From: Bromus sterilis
Lineage: Eukaryota; Streptophyta; Magnoliopsida; Poales; Poaceae
Assembly: GCA_950022295.1 (NCBI GenBank)
Contig: OX465599.1
Coordinates: forward strand, 9,610,001-9,674,000
DNA: 64,000 nucleotides
Reading direction: 5' to 3'
Position 1 is the stretch's first letter; every line of letters begins with the position of its first letter. Positions 10,645 to 24,387 of this stretch are shown in pieces. Made by a program: the position numbers and the translations under genes. Under the pieces are notes generated by a model, which worked only from the letters and a program-made list of their open reading frames with translations, ran no database searches and was not told the origin of the DNA.

Positions 10645-13600
10645 TCAAGATGAGACTCCCCTTGATACTTGCAAGTCCCTAAGTCTTCGCATACCGATTC
10701 CATGAACATATTTCTGGAATGTAGAATTTGGTAGAGACTTGGTAAATAAATCAGCAAGATTCTCGCATGATTTAATTTGCAAGATGTTTATTTCCCCGCT
10801 TTTCTGAAGTTCATGGGGAAAAAACAACTTAGGAGCAATATGCTTAGTGATATTGCTCTTGATGTATCCTGTTTGCATTTGAGCAACACAGGCTGTATTA
10901 TCTTCATAGATAATAGTAGGTGATTCGATAGAACCTTTACCACACGACTGTTGTATGTGGTTTATCGTTCTGCGAAGCTATACACATTCACGTGAGGCCT
11001 CATATAGTGCGATTATTTCAGAATGATTGGTGGATGTAGCCACTAGAGTCTGTTTGGAAGACTTCCATGAAATGGTTGTCCCACCGTGTAGGAACACAAA
11101 ACCGGTTTGTGATCTGGCATTGTGGGGGTCAGATAAGTAGCCAGCATCAGTATATCCAATCATATCAATGTCCAGATTTCTCTGAAATTGAAAGAAAAGA
11201 CCAAGATCGTTTGTGCCTTGGAGATATCGAAAAATATTCTTGACTCCCGCCCAATGGCGTTTAGTTGGAGTTGCGCTATGTCTAGCTAGTAAGTTCACTG
11301 CAAATGCAATATCAGGCCTGGTGCAATTTGCAAGATACATGAGCGCTCCAATAGCACTGAGATATGGAGTTTCAGGTCCTAATATCTCTTCTCCATCATC
11401 CCTTGGTCTAAATTGATCTTTCTCTACGTCTAGAGATCAAACTACCATAGGAGTTTTGGAAGGATAGGATTTGTCCATATTGAATTTCTCCAATATTTTC
11501 TGGATATAGGCGGTTTGATGAACCAATATACCTGAGGGAAGGTGCTCGAGTTGTAGTCCCAAGAAAAATTTGGTTTTACCCAAATCCTTCATCTCAAATT
11601 CCGTCTTTAGGTGATTGCGTGCTTCATCAATATCTCGTTTATTTCCAATGATGTTAAGATCATCAACATATACTGAAATAATGCAAAATCCAGCTGCGGA
11701 CTTTTTGATAAAAACACATGGGCAATCATCATTATTGGAGTAACCTTTTTCCAAAAGAAACTCACTAAGTCGGTTGTACCACATACGACCCGACTGTTTT
11801 AAGCCGTATAAAGACTTATTTAGTTTTACACAATATGTGTTGCGCATTGCGTTTGGATTCGGAATTTGGATTCCATCAAGAACCTTCATGTATATGTCCG
11901 AATCAAGTGAGCCGTAAAGGTATGCGGTCACCACGTCCATCAACTGCATAGATAAACGATTTTGTACTGCCATAGAAATAAGATATCGGAATGTAATACC
12001 TCTCATTACCGGAGAATATGTTTCATTGAAATTAATGCCAGGTCTCTGCGTGAAACCTTGGGCTACAAGCCTTGCTTTATATCTCACCACCTCGTTGTTT
12101 CCGTTCCTCTTACGGACGAAGACCCATTTGAATCCCACAAGGAAATTTTTGGGAGGTGTAGGTATTGCTTTAGTGAATACCTTTCGTTTCTTGAGCGAGG
12201 CTAATTCTACTTGGATTGCATCCTTCCATTTAGGCCAGTCGGAGCGTTTCTCACACTCTGCCATGGTCTTTGGATCATGATCATTTAGAAGGTTGTTTGC
12301 AACTGTAGTTGAGAAATATATGTCGACAAATGTAGACTTACGGTCGTAAGATTCTCCAGAATCTATATAGTTTGTGGATATTTCATTCACCCTTGTTGAC
12401 TGTTCGTGATTTCCCAATACGATTAAGTCAGGGTTTTCCGATGTCCCAGTCATTGAGTGCACAACTGAGCTGGGTTGTGGAGGTTGTCCTTCCACCGGGT
12501 GTTCATTACCCGTTTGATGATTATCAACACTAGGTTGATTTACATTTACCGTTTTAGAGGGTTTCTTCCTCTGTTTCCTTTGTTGCTTGCGAGAAGCTGA
12601 ATCCTGTTCAATGGCCGTGCTTCTCCCCCTCCTCTTTTGAACAAGGGGTTGAGTGGTTTTTTTTGGTACCTCCACTCTTTCAGGGGCATTTTTGGCAGGA
12701 TTGTAGGATTTCGTAACACCTTTATAGTCAGTAAATGAATCAGGCAGGTTATTTGCAATGTGTTGCAAATCAATTATTTTCCGAACTTGAAGTTCAGTTT
12801 CTTGAGTACGTGGATCAGAGGAGGAAATGTCATGGGCATTCCAATTGATTTCCGGGCATTCTTTTTGGTACATGATGTCTCCCCCTAATGCCGGGAAATG
12901 GTCCTCATTAAAGATGCAATCAGCGTGACGGGCTGTGAATAGATCCCCTGTGAGGGGTTCAAGGTACTTGATTATCGACGGAGATTTGTACCCCACATAG
13001 ATCCCCAATTTCCTGTGTGGGCCCATGGATGTACGTTGCGGTGGTGAGATTGGCACATATGTGGCGCATCCGAATTTACGCAGATGGGAAATGTTTGGTA
13101 GATTTCCACGTACTAATTGAAGAGGGGAAGTGCTGTGATATGCAGTTGGTCGCAATTGAATTAAGTCAGCAGCGTGTAAAACTGCGTGACGCCAACATGA
13201 AGTTGGTAAGTTGCAATTCATTAGTAAGGGTCGTGCAATGAGCTTAATTCTCTTAATTAGAGATTCAGCCAATCCATTTTGAGTGTGGACATATGGGACA
13301 GAGTGTTGAACTTCGATTCCTGGAGCCATACAATAATCACTGAAGGCATGTGAGGAAAATTCAGCAGCGTTGTCCATTCGAATTGATTTAATTCGATTCT
13401 CAGGATAATGAGCTTGTAGTTTTATAACTTGTCTCATTATTTTGGCAAATGCATGGTTTCGTGTGGATAATAAACACACGTGGGATCATCGTGTAGATGC
13501 GTCAATTAGAACCATGAAATACCTAAAAGGTCCAGACAATGGTTGGATAGGGCCATAAATATCGCCTTGAATTCGTTCAAGGAATTGGAGTGGTTCTGCT

Positions 13601-14217
13601 TGAATTTTAAGATAAGAGGGTCTTAAAATGAGTTTCCCAGTAGCACATGCAGTGCATATAAAATCCGAAGATTGTGGGAATTTGGCTTCATTTAAGTCAT
13701 GACCATTGGAATTGCAGATAATTTTTCTCATCATCCCTATACCGGGATGACCAAGGCGATCATGCCAAGTTTGGAATGCATTAACATTCTGAAAAATTAC
13801 CTTATACGCAACATGTGCTACGGGTTTGATGTATGTGTAGTACAATCCTGATGATAAAGAGGGAATTTTCTCAAATATTTGTTTGCCATATCCGTTGTCT
13901 TTGGTAAAGAGAAGATATTCCTCTTTGTTGTCTTCATGGGTTTCAATGTGGAAACCATTTTTGCGGATATCTCTATAACTTATGAGGGTACGAGTTGAAT
14001 CAGGATACAATAAAGCATCCTCAATTACAATTTGTGTACCCATGGGAAGTGTAAATATGGCACGTCCTGAGCCAATAATTACTGCATCGCGTCCAGCGAT
14101 TGTTAAAATATCTCCATTTAACTTTTTGAGAGTTTGAAAATATTTTATTTCCCTAAGTATAGAGTTTGTGGTACCACTGTCCACAAGGCTCATTTCCTCC
14201 TCCATTTGGATTGACAC
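10645..14217 (-). pseudogene. pol of element C: GAG-pre-integrase, integrase, RT, RNase H
   Basis: One long reading direction, interrupted by a few stops. Protease-like SLVDSGTTNS and the GAG-pre-integrase H..LGHPG lie in 13486-14217. The integrase core with RMDNAAEF and HTQNGLAES, and the copia reverse transcriptase with FVRKRNG..RYKARLVAQGF, DVVTAYLYG and YVDDLNIIG (the YVDD active site), lie in 11437-13479. RNase H with LANCTRPDIAFAVN, GYTDAGY and ATSTNHSEI is in 10978-11340, and the terminal ENLADLFTKSLP is in 10645-10878. Stops near 13481-13485, 11434-11437 and 10977 each look like a single transition (Trp or Arg codon to stop). The enzyme set would copy and integrate the element; this copy is inactive as read. 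Confidence 0.9.
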
Positions 14218-14518
14218 CCGTAGAAATCTATATATTAAAATGTAGAATTTTCAGTTGAAAATACTTTATTGGATATATAGAATACATACAATTTTATTGG
14301 TATCCAAGTGATGATACAATATATATTGTGCTTTTACAATATAGTATGATGAAGACAACAACAAATACCAATATGTTTTTATTACAACAAGCTAATGGAT
14401 GTTAAACAAATATATTATCTGAAGGAGTTTGATTGACTAGTCAAAGTCTCCGAACACGTCGTTGGCGTATTCGATCATCGTATTCTCCGTGTCCATGGAG
14501 TCCTGCGGTAGATGGAAT

Positions 14519-15139
14519 TGTTGGGATACGGGGCAGAAAACACAAATTTTTCACACCTATGGTACCCGAACCCAAGATCTATGCTATGGCGATGTAAAGT
14601 AACGAAGGGAATCGGTGTTCATACCTTTGAAGACCGAGAGCGGGAAACGTTCTTACGAACGTGGTTGGCGTAGACTCAGAACTACGACCTCCCTATCGTG
14701 TAGAAGACCACCACCGGCGAGGATGACTCCCGGTAAACCTCCAGCGACGAAGCAGCACCACAGGTGTAATGCCTCGAAGGGATTATACACGTACGGCACA
14801 ATCGATGTTCCTCCCGGGCTCCGAACCAGGCGAGCAGCGGAAGAAAGACGGCTAGGGATCCCGACTCCGGCAGAGCGACGGCCTGCCTTATGGTGGAGAA
14901 CTCCAATCCTGGTGCAGACTCCAAACAAGGGGAGTCCACTTCCGGAAATGGAGAAGGAAGAACAAGGAGATCAATTGTTGTATGGAAAAAGGGGGGTCTA
15001 CCCCTCTATATAAAGGCCAAGGGGGGGTGTGATCCCTCTTCCCTCCCCCATGTGGGACTAAACCCCCAAGGGGGGAGGGGTGCGCCGGCCAAGGGGGGGT
15101 TGGGCCCCACCCCTTGGCGCCAAGCCAAAGGGGGGGAAC
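14519..15139 (-). repeat. Partial 3' LTR of element B
   Basis: The first 105 bp match the 5' LTR (24388-24492) with about two differences. It includes a TATATAAA box near 15007 and G-runs, and stops at GGGGGGGAAC where the LTR of element A starts. Confidence 0.85.
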
Positions 15140-16943
15140 TGTTGGGGTTCGGGGCAGAAAACACAAATTTTTCCTTGACCTACGATACCCAATCCCAAGA
15201 CCTATGCTATGCTGATGCAAGTAACGGACAGAAATAGATCACATACCAGTATGTAGTCCGTTAAGCGGGAAACGTTCCCGCATGAACGTGGTTGGTGTAG
15301 TCGTACCGGCAATCCCCGATGCCGCGCAGATCCCCGATGACTCCTGTAGCCACCCGATCCTTGCAGACTGATGACGGGATTACGTCCCCGTCGGAATGTT
15401 GCTGATGAAGACCTCGCGATACGGCCACGACGATGAAGTAGCACCACAAGTGTAGTGCCTCGCGGGATTATACACATACAGTATACCCGACGTCCCTCCG
15501 GGCTCCGAACCAGTAGAGCAGCGGAAAGAAGATGGATCCAGATCCCGATTCCAGCAGCACGACGGCGTGCGTATAGTGGAGAAATCCCCAACCCAGAGCA
15601 GCCTCCAAACAAGGGGAGTCCGCTCAAAGGAAGGAGAAAGAAGGGAGAGAGATGAGAAACTTTTCTCAAAAATTCATGATTAAAAGGGCACCCCTACCCC
15701 TCCTTATATAGGCCAAGGAGGGGTGACACCCCCCCTTCCCCTTCCGGGGTGGGACTAATCCCAAGGGGGGGTTTATGGCGCACCAATAAGGGGGGTGGGC
15801 CCCCTCATGGCGCCATGGCCCATGGGGGAGGACTCCCTCTCCCCTAATGGGCCCTATGAGGCCCATATGCCTTTTAATTCATTTTTAATTATATTTAAAT
15901 ACATTTTAATATTTAATTCAGATAATTAAATAATAAAACATATATTAAACATTATTAAATATATTTTGAACCTTTCAAAATACCCAGAACAACTTCCGGC
16001 CTTCATCGGAACAATTTCGGCTATCACCGGAACAATTCCGGTGTTCTCTCCAATTTCTCCGGTGATCCCGAATCAATCCTTACTGCGTCGAGTACCCTTA
16101 AGTGTAACACCCTACGGTCCGGGAAACAGAAGACATGATCGAGACAATTCTCATTGATCAATGACTAATCAATTGGACCTGGTTACAATCCTTGATAGCC
16201 CCTGCGCTTCCATCGAATGAACTTCAATCGCTGTTGGATCCGTTAACCGTGTGCCTGTTCCCTTTGTCCCGTGGTACTTTGCTTGTCCGAGGTTTGATCA
16301 TCGGTATCCACTATACCTAGTTCGTCCTCGTTCTCAACAAACAAGTTTACTCGTTCCCGTGATATTACAACTCCGTGACCTAGTCACACGTTTGCAAACT
16401 TTATGATGCAATATCACCGAGTGGGCCCAGAGTACCTATCCGTCACACGGATGGACAAATCCCGCTTTGATCTATTTGCATACTCATTAACCATCTATTT
16501 CGGAATACCCAAAGTGCACCGTTATAGCCAGCATACTTCAGTCAGGCGGTGGGATACAAATCAAAGCATCCTAATAGATCGTAATTACGTATGATCATTA
16601 CGGTCAAAGGATCTGGTCACTACGTTATAGTTATCGCAATGTCGAACTATGTGACTTGATCACATCGCAACACTTCTGGTGGGTGTATGTCCATCATATC
16701 ATTATCCAATGATACGACTCCATTGTCAACAGACGCCATTGTCTCATGATCAGGAAACCTTGATCATCAATCGCCCAATGGACTAGTATACTAGGGTTTA
16801 CTAGGGACCTGGTTGTTTGTATACCACACCTGTATTAATGTTTCCTCTTAATACAGTTCTAGCATAGTATCAAACGTATTATGAACTAATGGAATATGCT
16901 CGATAAAACATATTTTATTTGCCTCTAGGGCACATTCCCAACA
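15140..16943 (-). repeat. 3' LTR of element A, full length
   Basis: Ends are TGTTGGG... and ...CCCAACA. It contains TATATAGG near 15715 and an AT-rich stretch 15860-15970. Its distal half (16185 onward) matches the distal part of element B's 5' LTR (24490-25246), so A and B belong to one family. Confidence 0.9.
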
Positions 16944-19900
16944 GTCTCCCACTTGCACTAGAGTACAAATAAACTAGTTGCATTTTCTCTGGATCATAAC
17001 TCCTTATTGATCATGCTTGCCCGTGGAAGAGGTTGTATCAATGGTCTGGGTACCATTCAGAACCGTATGTCCTTTTGCAAATCATAATGTCACCTAATTT
17101 GACATTCCTTCATTATCCACTATAATGATGAGGTATATATTTTGGCGGTGAAGTGAGACTTCGTTTGCTGTGTCATAGCAATGACATCCGGTGGGTCACG
17201 CGGACTTTCCCATAGTCATGCACACTTGAAACTCACTCAATCAGAAGTCTAACTTCTTAAGCCATAATATAACTCCTGCTACTTCTAAAGCAGCCACATC
17301 AATGTAGATTCAATCCTTAGTGCATTGTATGCAACTTTGATGTCTAACCATGTTTCTTTCAACTTAGGCATTCATTAGTATGATATCTCAATTTTCTAGG
17401 TTAGTGTCAAAACTTGAACCAACATAACATTTATGGTCAAGTCCACTATCCTTTACAAACTTGAGATGTATCCTCAGTTCTCTCCAGACACTGAAGAATA
17501 AACTTAACTCTTTGTTCAATGATTTACTCATAAATCATATCACAACATGTTCTTACTACTAAGAACTTGGGTCACATTACGTCGAGTACATAACTCTGGT
17601 TTTATATGAAAGAACCTATGACAAAGGCATAGAGGATCCAACACATCCATTTCTTTCATTAACCATTAACCATTGTTCTTGTACTGAGATTAACTCAACA
17701 CTTCTCTTGGATATACAAGTAAGGACCACTTCTTGACTTGTCCCATTCTGAACTCCTTCAGAATCTTATCCAGGAAAGTATTACGACTCAATGTTTATTA
17801 AACACATATCTATCTTAATAGATCTTCGATGCTTAATACTTATTCATCTTCATTTATGAAAGATTCAAATAATCATTAACACCAACTGCACCATTCATAA
17901 TATGTTATCCATATATGAGAATGTTATCATGCTCCCACTCAAATATGTCATGCACATATTAAGTCTTTAGATAACACTCATATTGCTCCCACTCAAATAT
18001 GTCGGCCACATATAAGACAAGGATAACATCCACATGGCTCCCACTTAGATATGTCAGACACATATTAAGTTCAGGATACTAACCACATGGCTCCTACTCA
18101 AATATGTCATTTACATATAAGGCTAGGATAATACTCCCATAGCTCCCACTCAAAATATGTCGTCTACATATTAAGTTTCAGGAAACTATTCAGCTCCCAC
18201 TCAGTTTCATGCAAATGCATGTTTCCTCAATATTTTGGTTAAGTCCAAAATCCTTTGATCATCCATCAAAATGAGAATTCAATTTACGAGACACTAGTAT
18301 CCATATGTTTTTTTTCAAAACCTTCTTGTTGTACCAATTACAACACTTCTTCAAATACAGGATTTGAGGAAGTCACGGTATTGATAACAATCCTGGATCA
18401 ATCGTAGTGAATATCCCTTTGACTCAAGCATTGCTACACATTGTAGTCAACCCATTGAATTTGTCAGAAACAATCTTTGTGACAAACCAATCTTGACGTC
18501 CCTTTGATGTTCACATTTATTCCTCATAACTTTGAAGTTATTGTGAATATCAAGTAACCTCCTTACTTGATAAGATTCAAGAAATCTTAAATGTAACTCA
18601 ACATAGGATTTCATGACTCATAGTCATATCTCGTACTTAGGTCCACCATCGCTTCTTTGTAGTTCGTAGGAATGTCTTGTTCCATTAACATGACAAGTGA
18701 ATCATGAATATCATTTTGCACCAGGGGCAAATATACATTCTTGAATCCTACCTTTCTCAGTAAAAGCTCCCTTCAAAACATCATGATCTTCATCATTAGT
18801 TTCTCCTCTTATTGTAGAGCCTTGCTTCCGGAACATATTCCGTTGCACTACTCTGACATTTGGAGGCAAGGTCAATTACCTTGGTTGAACTTTCACTTTT
18901 CTTCCATTACCACATTTATCAAGAACAATTCTTGACAAACACCAAACATAGCAATACAAGTTTTGCTCCTTTTGGTTCTAGTTGTGGAAGATGCATCCAT
19001 AGTTGTCTAAGGATACACTACAAAGACAATTTATCTTACATAAATCAAGCTTCCTAGAAACCACAACACACCATGACATATATAGTGTTGGTTTCCATGA
19101 ACTCAGATGGTTCCCTATGCTGAAGTGAGTGTTTGCATATTAAATTAATAACTCTTAAACAATAATAACGTAACTTGGTAAGAGATAACTTAGACCATAC
19201 ACTTTTTCATAGAATATGATCACAATGTTCATGCACGTCAATCATATTGAAGTGTCTCAAGACATTGCAATTTGTGGAACAACTTTCACACAAGTCTTTA
19301 TGCCCAAGACTAACTCAAAACATTTGTCACTTTGATCAAATCGTAGAGACTTGTCTTTCTTGTTAATTTAATATCCATCTTTACTCTGAAATCCCTTTTG
19401 ATCATATCAAACCATTTCAGACCCATGTTTCATTAGTGAATACATATATTCATCTAAGTCCACATATGAAGTTCACAAAATAATGAAATTCACCACATGC
19501 TGACATACGATACATCACAATGTATGATACTCAACAATCAGTACACATTCCGTTTTACCAGAATGCGAGGTTTTAGTCATCTCACCTCAAAGGCATGGTT
19601 TGTATATGTCAAGAGATCAAGTATCTTAAGACATCATCATACCATTCATGACTTAAACTGTAGTGTCATTATTAAGCCTGGATATTTCTTGGCATTACAA
19701 TATTTCTTATAAATGATCAAACAACTATCATCAATATAAGAATAACTCATTCATAATCGTAATGTGACCATAATAGATATCATTCATAAAAGGGGAACAA
19801 CTGACTTGTTTCTCACTAATATGAATAATTGTCTTTGCGAGATGCAAGACACACTAATAAAGTCCTCATTCAAACGATCATAAAATTTATTCATATACTA

Positions 19901-21670
19901 ATCAATTGATAGATGTAGAGGGAGAGTGTTGTCGACCATCAACTATCTTGATTGCCGTCAGCACACATTGTCACCTCATCCCTTCCAAGCCACTCTCAAG
20001 CAGTAAGTTCAAGCATCGAATACTTAATCAACCGCAATTAGTGTTTGGTGGGAAAGACATTTATAACTCGTATATCAAATATACCTTCTCCGTCAATGAC
20101 CATTCCTGCATTGGTTCTACTCTTAAAGTTCTTAACTTTAACCATGACCTCATGACAGGTGAACGATTCTCCTTCATGACATAGTCCAGACATGGTCTTT
20201 GTAACTAGGAGGAAGCGGATGTAACTCCCTAGTTATCGCAAAGTAACCAGTCATTCAGTAGTCCAAGTTATACACAAGGTGTTCCATGTATCTTATACAT
20301 TTTCCAAGTGATTTTCTCAGCAGGTTGTTCCTTCCACCATAGTTGAAAGAAACCCCGTCCATATACTCATATTCCATTTCTCTGATTTGTGACCAAGTGC
20401 TTTCAAGTTCACCTAGCACGTCATACGTGTTGGTTAACATGCATTCACAATTCAGACTCATAGAATGAAGTATGGTGTATTGGACAGTCATTCATAAGTG
20501 ACGGTGAGTACGATACTCATCATCATCTTCCTTGAATACGGAGTTATCAGGTGTATCTCCTAGCAGTTCTTCGTATTATGTTTAACAAGTCATTACTAAC
20601 GAGTATGTCTCTAATGGTGTTGGTACACATCAATGAAGTAAGACCCATTTACCTTAAGTTCTATCATACTAAAAGAGCCATAGTTCTAAACATTGGTATG
20701 ACGTTATCTACAATGATTTTTGCAAAGACATGAAGATTAAGTTCATAATATGGAGTTCATGTTTCAAAAACAATTCTGGAACTCCCACTCAGATAAACAT
20801 CCCTCATAGTTTATTCTAAGTGATCACACGATCCTTGAACACCATACCTCCCCCGATCATCACGGCCATCAGTATGTTGTTCAAGGTAGGCCATCATGCC
20901 AATCACATCATCCATGTGACTCATGCTCGACCTTTCGGTCTCTTGTGTCCCGAGGCCATATCATATACATATGCCAGGCTCGCCACCACACCCTATGTGA
21001 TTTTTTGCTGTGTCATGCAAGGCCATATCATATACATATGCCAGGCTTGCTACACCCACCTCATGTGAACGAAAAAATGTTTGACACACGTGTGACACGT
21101 GTGCCTCCATAATGTAGAACTTTCCAGGTGGTGCTCACTAGGGTAAGGACACTATGTTGGTTTTAGTGAGAGATCATCCTATTATGCTACCGTCGTATAT
21201 CTAACATATTAGCAAAAACAGGATGCAACATAAATCATACATGCTATGATTCCCCCCGACATGCAAATTAAAGTTGAAAACGCCTTTCTACTTTATCTTT
21301 TGCAAGTTTTACGTGGCTGCTAGGGGTTTCGAGAAAAGAACCGCTTTCTATCCTGCGAAAACAAGCCACAACACCAATCCCGCAATTGTCTCTATTACAC
21401 CCCTGTCGGGGCCCTCCGTTGCAAACATCTTTGCATCGCTAATGCAGAGAGACAGACACCCCCCAGCCACTTTATATGGTACAAGCCATATGTCAAGCGT
21501 GGAACCAGTCTCGCGTAAACGCGTAAGGTCGGTCGGGGGCCGCTTCATCAAACATTGCCGCAATGCTAAATGAGTACACGTGAGAGGGTAACAATTGAGA
21601 ATTTATGCCCACATACTAGATGTGTTCTATCCGTACAATACATCTACGCATAGCCTTGCTCTGATACCAC
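16944..21670 (-). other. Non-coding internal region of element A
   Basis: Stops are dense in all frames; the longest open stretches are under 100 codons with no domain. The 5' side (20760-21670) is leader sequence shared with element B. Two 70 bp copies of GGCCATATCATATACATATG (about 20955-21060) and the tandem array at 17925-18205 lie inside. No RNA gene was recognised. Confidence 0.7.
17925..18205. repeat. Tandem repeat array, about 60 bp units, in element A
   Basis: Five to six imperfect copies, each starting with GCTCCCACTCAAATATGTC and continuing CACATATTAAG...GGATAA. Unit length varies by a few bases. Located near the 3' end of the element A internal region. Confidence 0.85.
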
Positions 21671-22244
21671 TGTTGGGGTTCGGGGCAGAAAACACAAATT
21701 TTTCTTTGACCTACGATACCCAATCCCAAGACCTATGCTATGCTGATGCAAGTAACGGACAGAAATAGATCACATACCAGTATGTAGTCCGTTAAGCGGG
21801 AAACGTTCCCGCATGAACGTGGTTGGTGTAGTCGTACCGACAATCCCCGATGCCGCGCAGATCCCCGATGACTCCTGTAGCCACCCGATCCTTGCAGACT
21901 GATGACGGGATTACGTCCCCGTCGGAATGTTGCTGATGAAGACCTTGCGATACGGCCACGACGATGAAGTAGCACCACAAGTGTAGTGCCTCGCGGAATT
22001 ATACACATACAGTATACCCGACGTCCCTCCGGGCTCCGAACCAGTAGAGCAGCGGAAAGAAGATGGATTCAGATCCCGATTCCAGCAGCACGACGGCGTG
22101 CGTATAGTGGAGAAATCCCCAACCCAGAGCAGCCTCCAAACAAGGGGAGTCCGCTCAAAGGAAGGAGAAAGAAGGGAGAGAGATGAGAAACTTTTCTCAA
22201 AAATTCATGATTAAAAGGGCACCCCTACCCCTCCTTATATAGGC
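21671..22244 (-). repeat. Truncated 5' LTR of element A
   Basis: Matches 15140-15718 of the 3' LTR and stops at TTATATAGGCC. The next base, 22245, begins sequence of element B gag. Confidence 0.88.
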
Positions 22245-23416
22245 CTATAGGACTTAAAAGAATAGTGGTCTCGCTTCAAGCAAGAACCACTCACGATGTT
22301 CACACTCAACGCGGGTACATAGTAACATTTATTCAGAACTAAAACCAATCCCGAAGGGAGACTAAGATGCTTCGTGCCGACCGCCAAGACTTCAATCTGG
22401 CAGCCATTCCCTACGCGCATCGTCACTTCATCCTTGACCAAGCGTCTCCTATTCCTTAGTCCCTGAATGGAATTAGAAATATGAGCGACAGACCCTGTAT
22501 CAAATATCCAGGATGTGTTCCCAGCGCTTGTCAAGAGAAGATCAACAATATGTATATCAAATATACCTTCGTCTCTCTTGGCGACCTTGCCAGCCTTCTT
22601 GTCCTTTAGGTACTTGGGACAGTTGCGCTTCCAGTGACCTTCACCCTTGCAGTAGAAGCACTCCACTCCGAGTTTAGGCTTGGGTGCCTTGGGAGGAGCG
22701 GCAACTGACTTGCCATCCCTCTTAGGGCCACCTCTTCTGGCCTTCTCCCGTCTGCTTGACTTCTTGAAGTCAGTGGTCTTGTTGACCATGAAGACGGCGT
22801 GCTCCTTCTTGATCTCAACCTCAGCGCTCTTTAGCATGGCGAACAACTCAGAAGGGGTTTTGGTCATCCCCTGGATGTTGTAGTTCATCACAAAGCCTTT
22901 GTAGCTAGGGGGAAGCGACTGCAACACCCTATCAACCGCAAGTTCATCTGGAATCTGACATTCCAGAGCATTCAAGCGCTGAACGTAGCCAGACATTTTG
23001 ACCACGTGCTCACTCACGCTTCCGTGCTCATCCATCTTTGCTGAGAAGAAGGCTTCAGAAGCCTCGTACCGTTCAGCCCTGGCTTGAGGTGTGAAGATTG
23101 CCTTGAGGTCGGTGATAATCTCATATGCACCCATCCTCTCAAAGCGTTTCTGCAGCTCAGCCTCCATGGAGTAGAGCATGCCACTCTGGACAAGGTTGTA
23201 ATCATCAGTCTTGGAGAGATAGACATTCTTCTCGTCCTGACTGGCATCATCTGCTGGTGCGTCACCTAACGCGTCCTCTAGTACGTATGCCATTTTGAGG
23301 GGAACGAGGAGAATCCTCAGGGTGCGGAACCAGTTGGTGAAGTTTGTCCCATCTGTTTTTAGCTTATCTTTCTCTAGGAATGATCCTAAGTTGAACGAGG
23401 GGCGAGGTGCTGCCAT
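22235..23416 (-). pseudogene. gag (plus start of protease) of element B, cut at its 3' end
   Basis: A 393-codon frame from ATG at 23416. It has copia gag features: the N-terminal NFTNWFRTLRILL segment (UBN2/gag type), a CCHC zinc knuckle CFYCKGEGHWKRNC at residues 253-266 that binds element RNA, then an aspartic-protease-like start WIFDTGSVAHIS (about 303-314). The frame is intact to the junction at 22244/22245, where it runs into the LTR of element A and stops at once. Integrase, RT and RNase H of B are absent. Position downstream of the 5' LTR and primer-binding site fits a retrotransposon capsid gene. Confidence 0.88.
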
Positions 23417-24387
23417 CTACAAGGTTGGATTCACAACGATACATATTTAGACTTTTGTTCATAATGTGGAGTTTCAATTTAATCTTAAAATTCTAGAAAG
23501 CTCCCACTTAGATAAACACCTCTCAATTTAACTAAGTGATTACACAATCCCAGCCCCCATACCTCCCCCGATATGTACGGCCCAGTATGCGAACCAGGTA
23601 GGCCTCTAAGCCAATCACATCAGGCATGTGACTCGTGCTCGACCTTTCGGTCTTCTGTGTTCCAGGCCCGCATCTACATACGTCAAGCCTGCCAATCGAA
23701 CCTTGATGTTAGCTGTTCAGGCAAGGCCATATCTGCATATGCCAGGCTCGCCGAACCCAACCTCATGCGAACTCCGTTGAATATGTAGGACAACTCCGGC
23801 ATGTACGGAGCATCAAGCCATATGGGAGAACCTTCCAGGTGGTGCCCATCAAAAGGGAGAACACAATGTTGGTATTGTGAGAGATGGTCCTGTTTCGTGC
23901 TACCGTCGATATATCTAGCATACTAGCATAAAACAGGAAGTAAAACTTTAAATCATACAACCTATGATCCCCCTTCATGCAAAGCAAAGTTAAAACGCCT
24001 TTCTACTTTAGCTTGTGCAAGTTTTACGTGGCTGCTAGGGGTTTCGAGAGAGAGAACCGATTTCTATCCTGCGAAAAACAAGCCACAACACCGTCTCCCA
24101 TCCGTCTCTATTACACCCCTGTCTGGGCCCTCCGTTGCAAACATCTTCGCATCGCTAATGCAGAGAGACAGACACCCCCCAGCCACTTTATATGGTACAA
24201 GCCATATGTCAAGCGTGGAACCAGTCTCGCGTAAACGCGTAAGGTCGGTCGGGGGCCGCTTCATCAAACATTGCCGCAATGCTGAATGAGTACACGTGGG
24301 AGGGTAACGAATGAAGATTCGATGCCCACATCCTAGATGTGTTCTATCCGTACAATACATCTACGCATAGCTAGCTCTAGATACCAC

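Larger units (their letters stand above)
15140..22244 (-). mobile_element. Element A: non-coding LTR retrotransposon (LARD-like) nested in B, 5' LTR truncated
   Basis: The 3' LTR is 15140-16943 (1804 bp, TGTTGGGAATGTGCCC start in element orientation). A polypurine tract GTGCAAGTGGGAGAC adjoins it at about 16944. The 5' LTR is 21671-22244, with primer-binding site TGGTATCAGAGC at 21658-21669. The shared 574 bp of the LTRs differ at only about five or six visible sites, so the insertion is young. The internal 4.7 kb has no long open frame, and no gag follows the leader that it shares with B (20760-21670 resembles 23450-24387). It probably depended on enzymes of a B-like relative. The outer 1.2 kb of the 5' LTR is deleted. 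Confidence 0.85.

Noticed and set aside
17925..18205. CRISPR-like regular repeats
   Set aside because: Plant DNA. Units are degenerate tandem repeats without distinct spacers, inside a retrotransposon.
22235..23416. Host gene with a CCHC zinc finger
   Set aside because: Position between a primer-binding site and LTRs, the gag-type N-terminus and the protease start show that it is retrotransposon gag.
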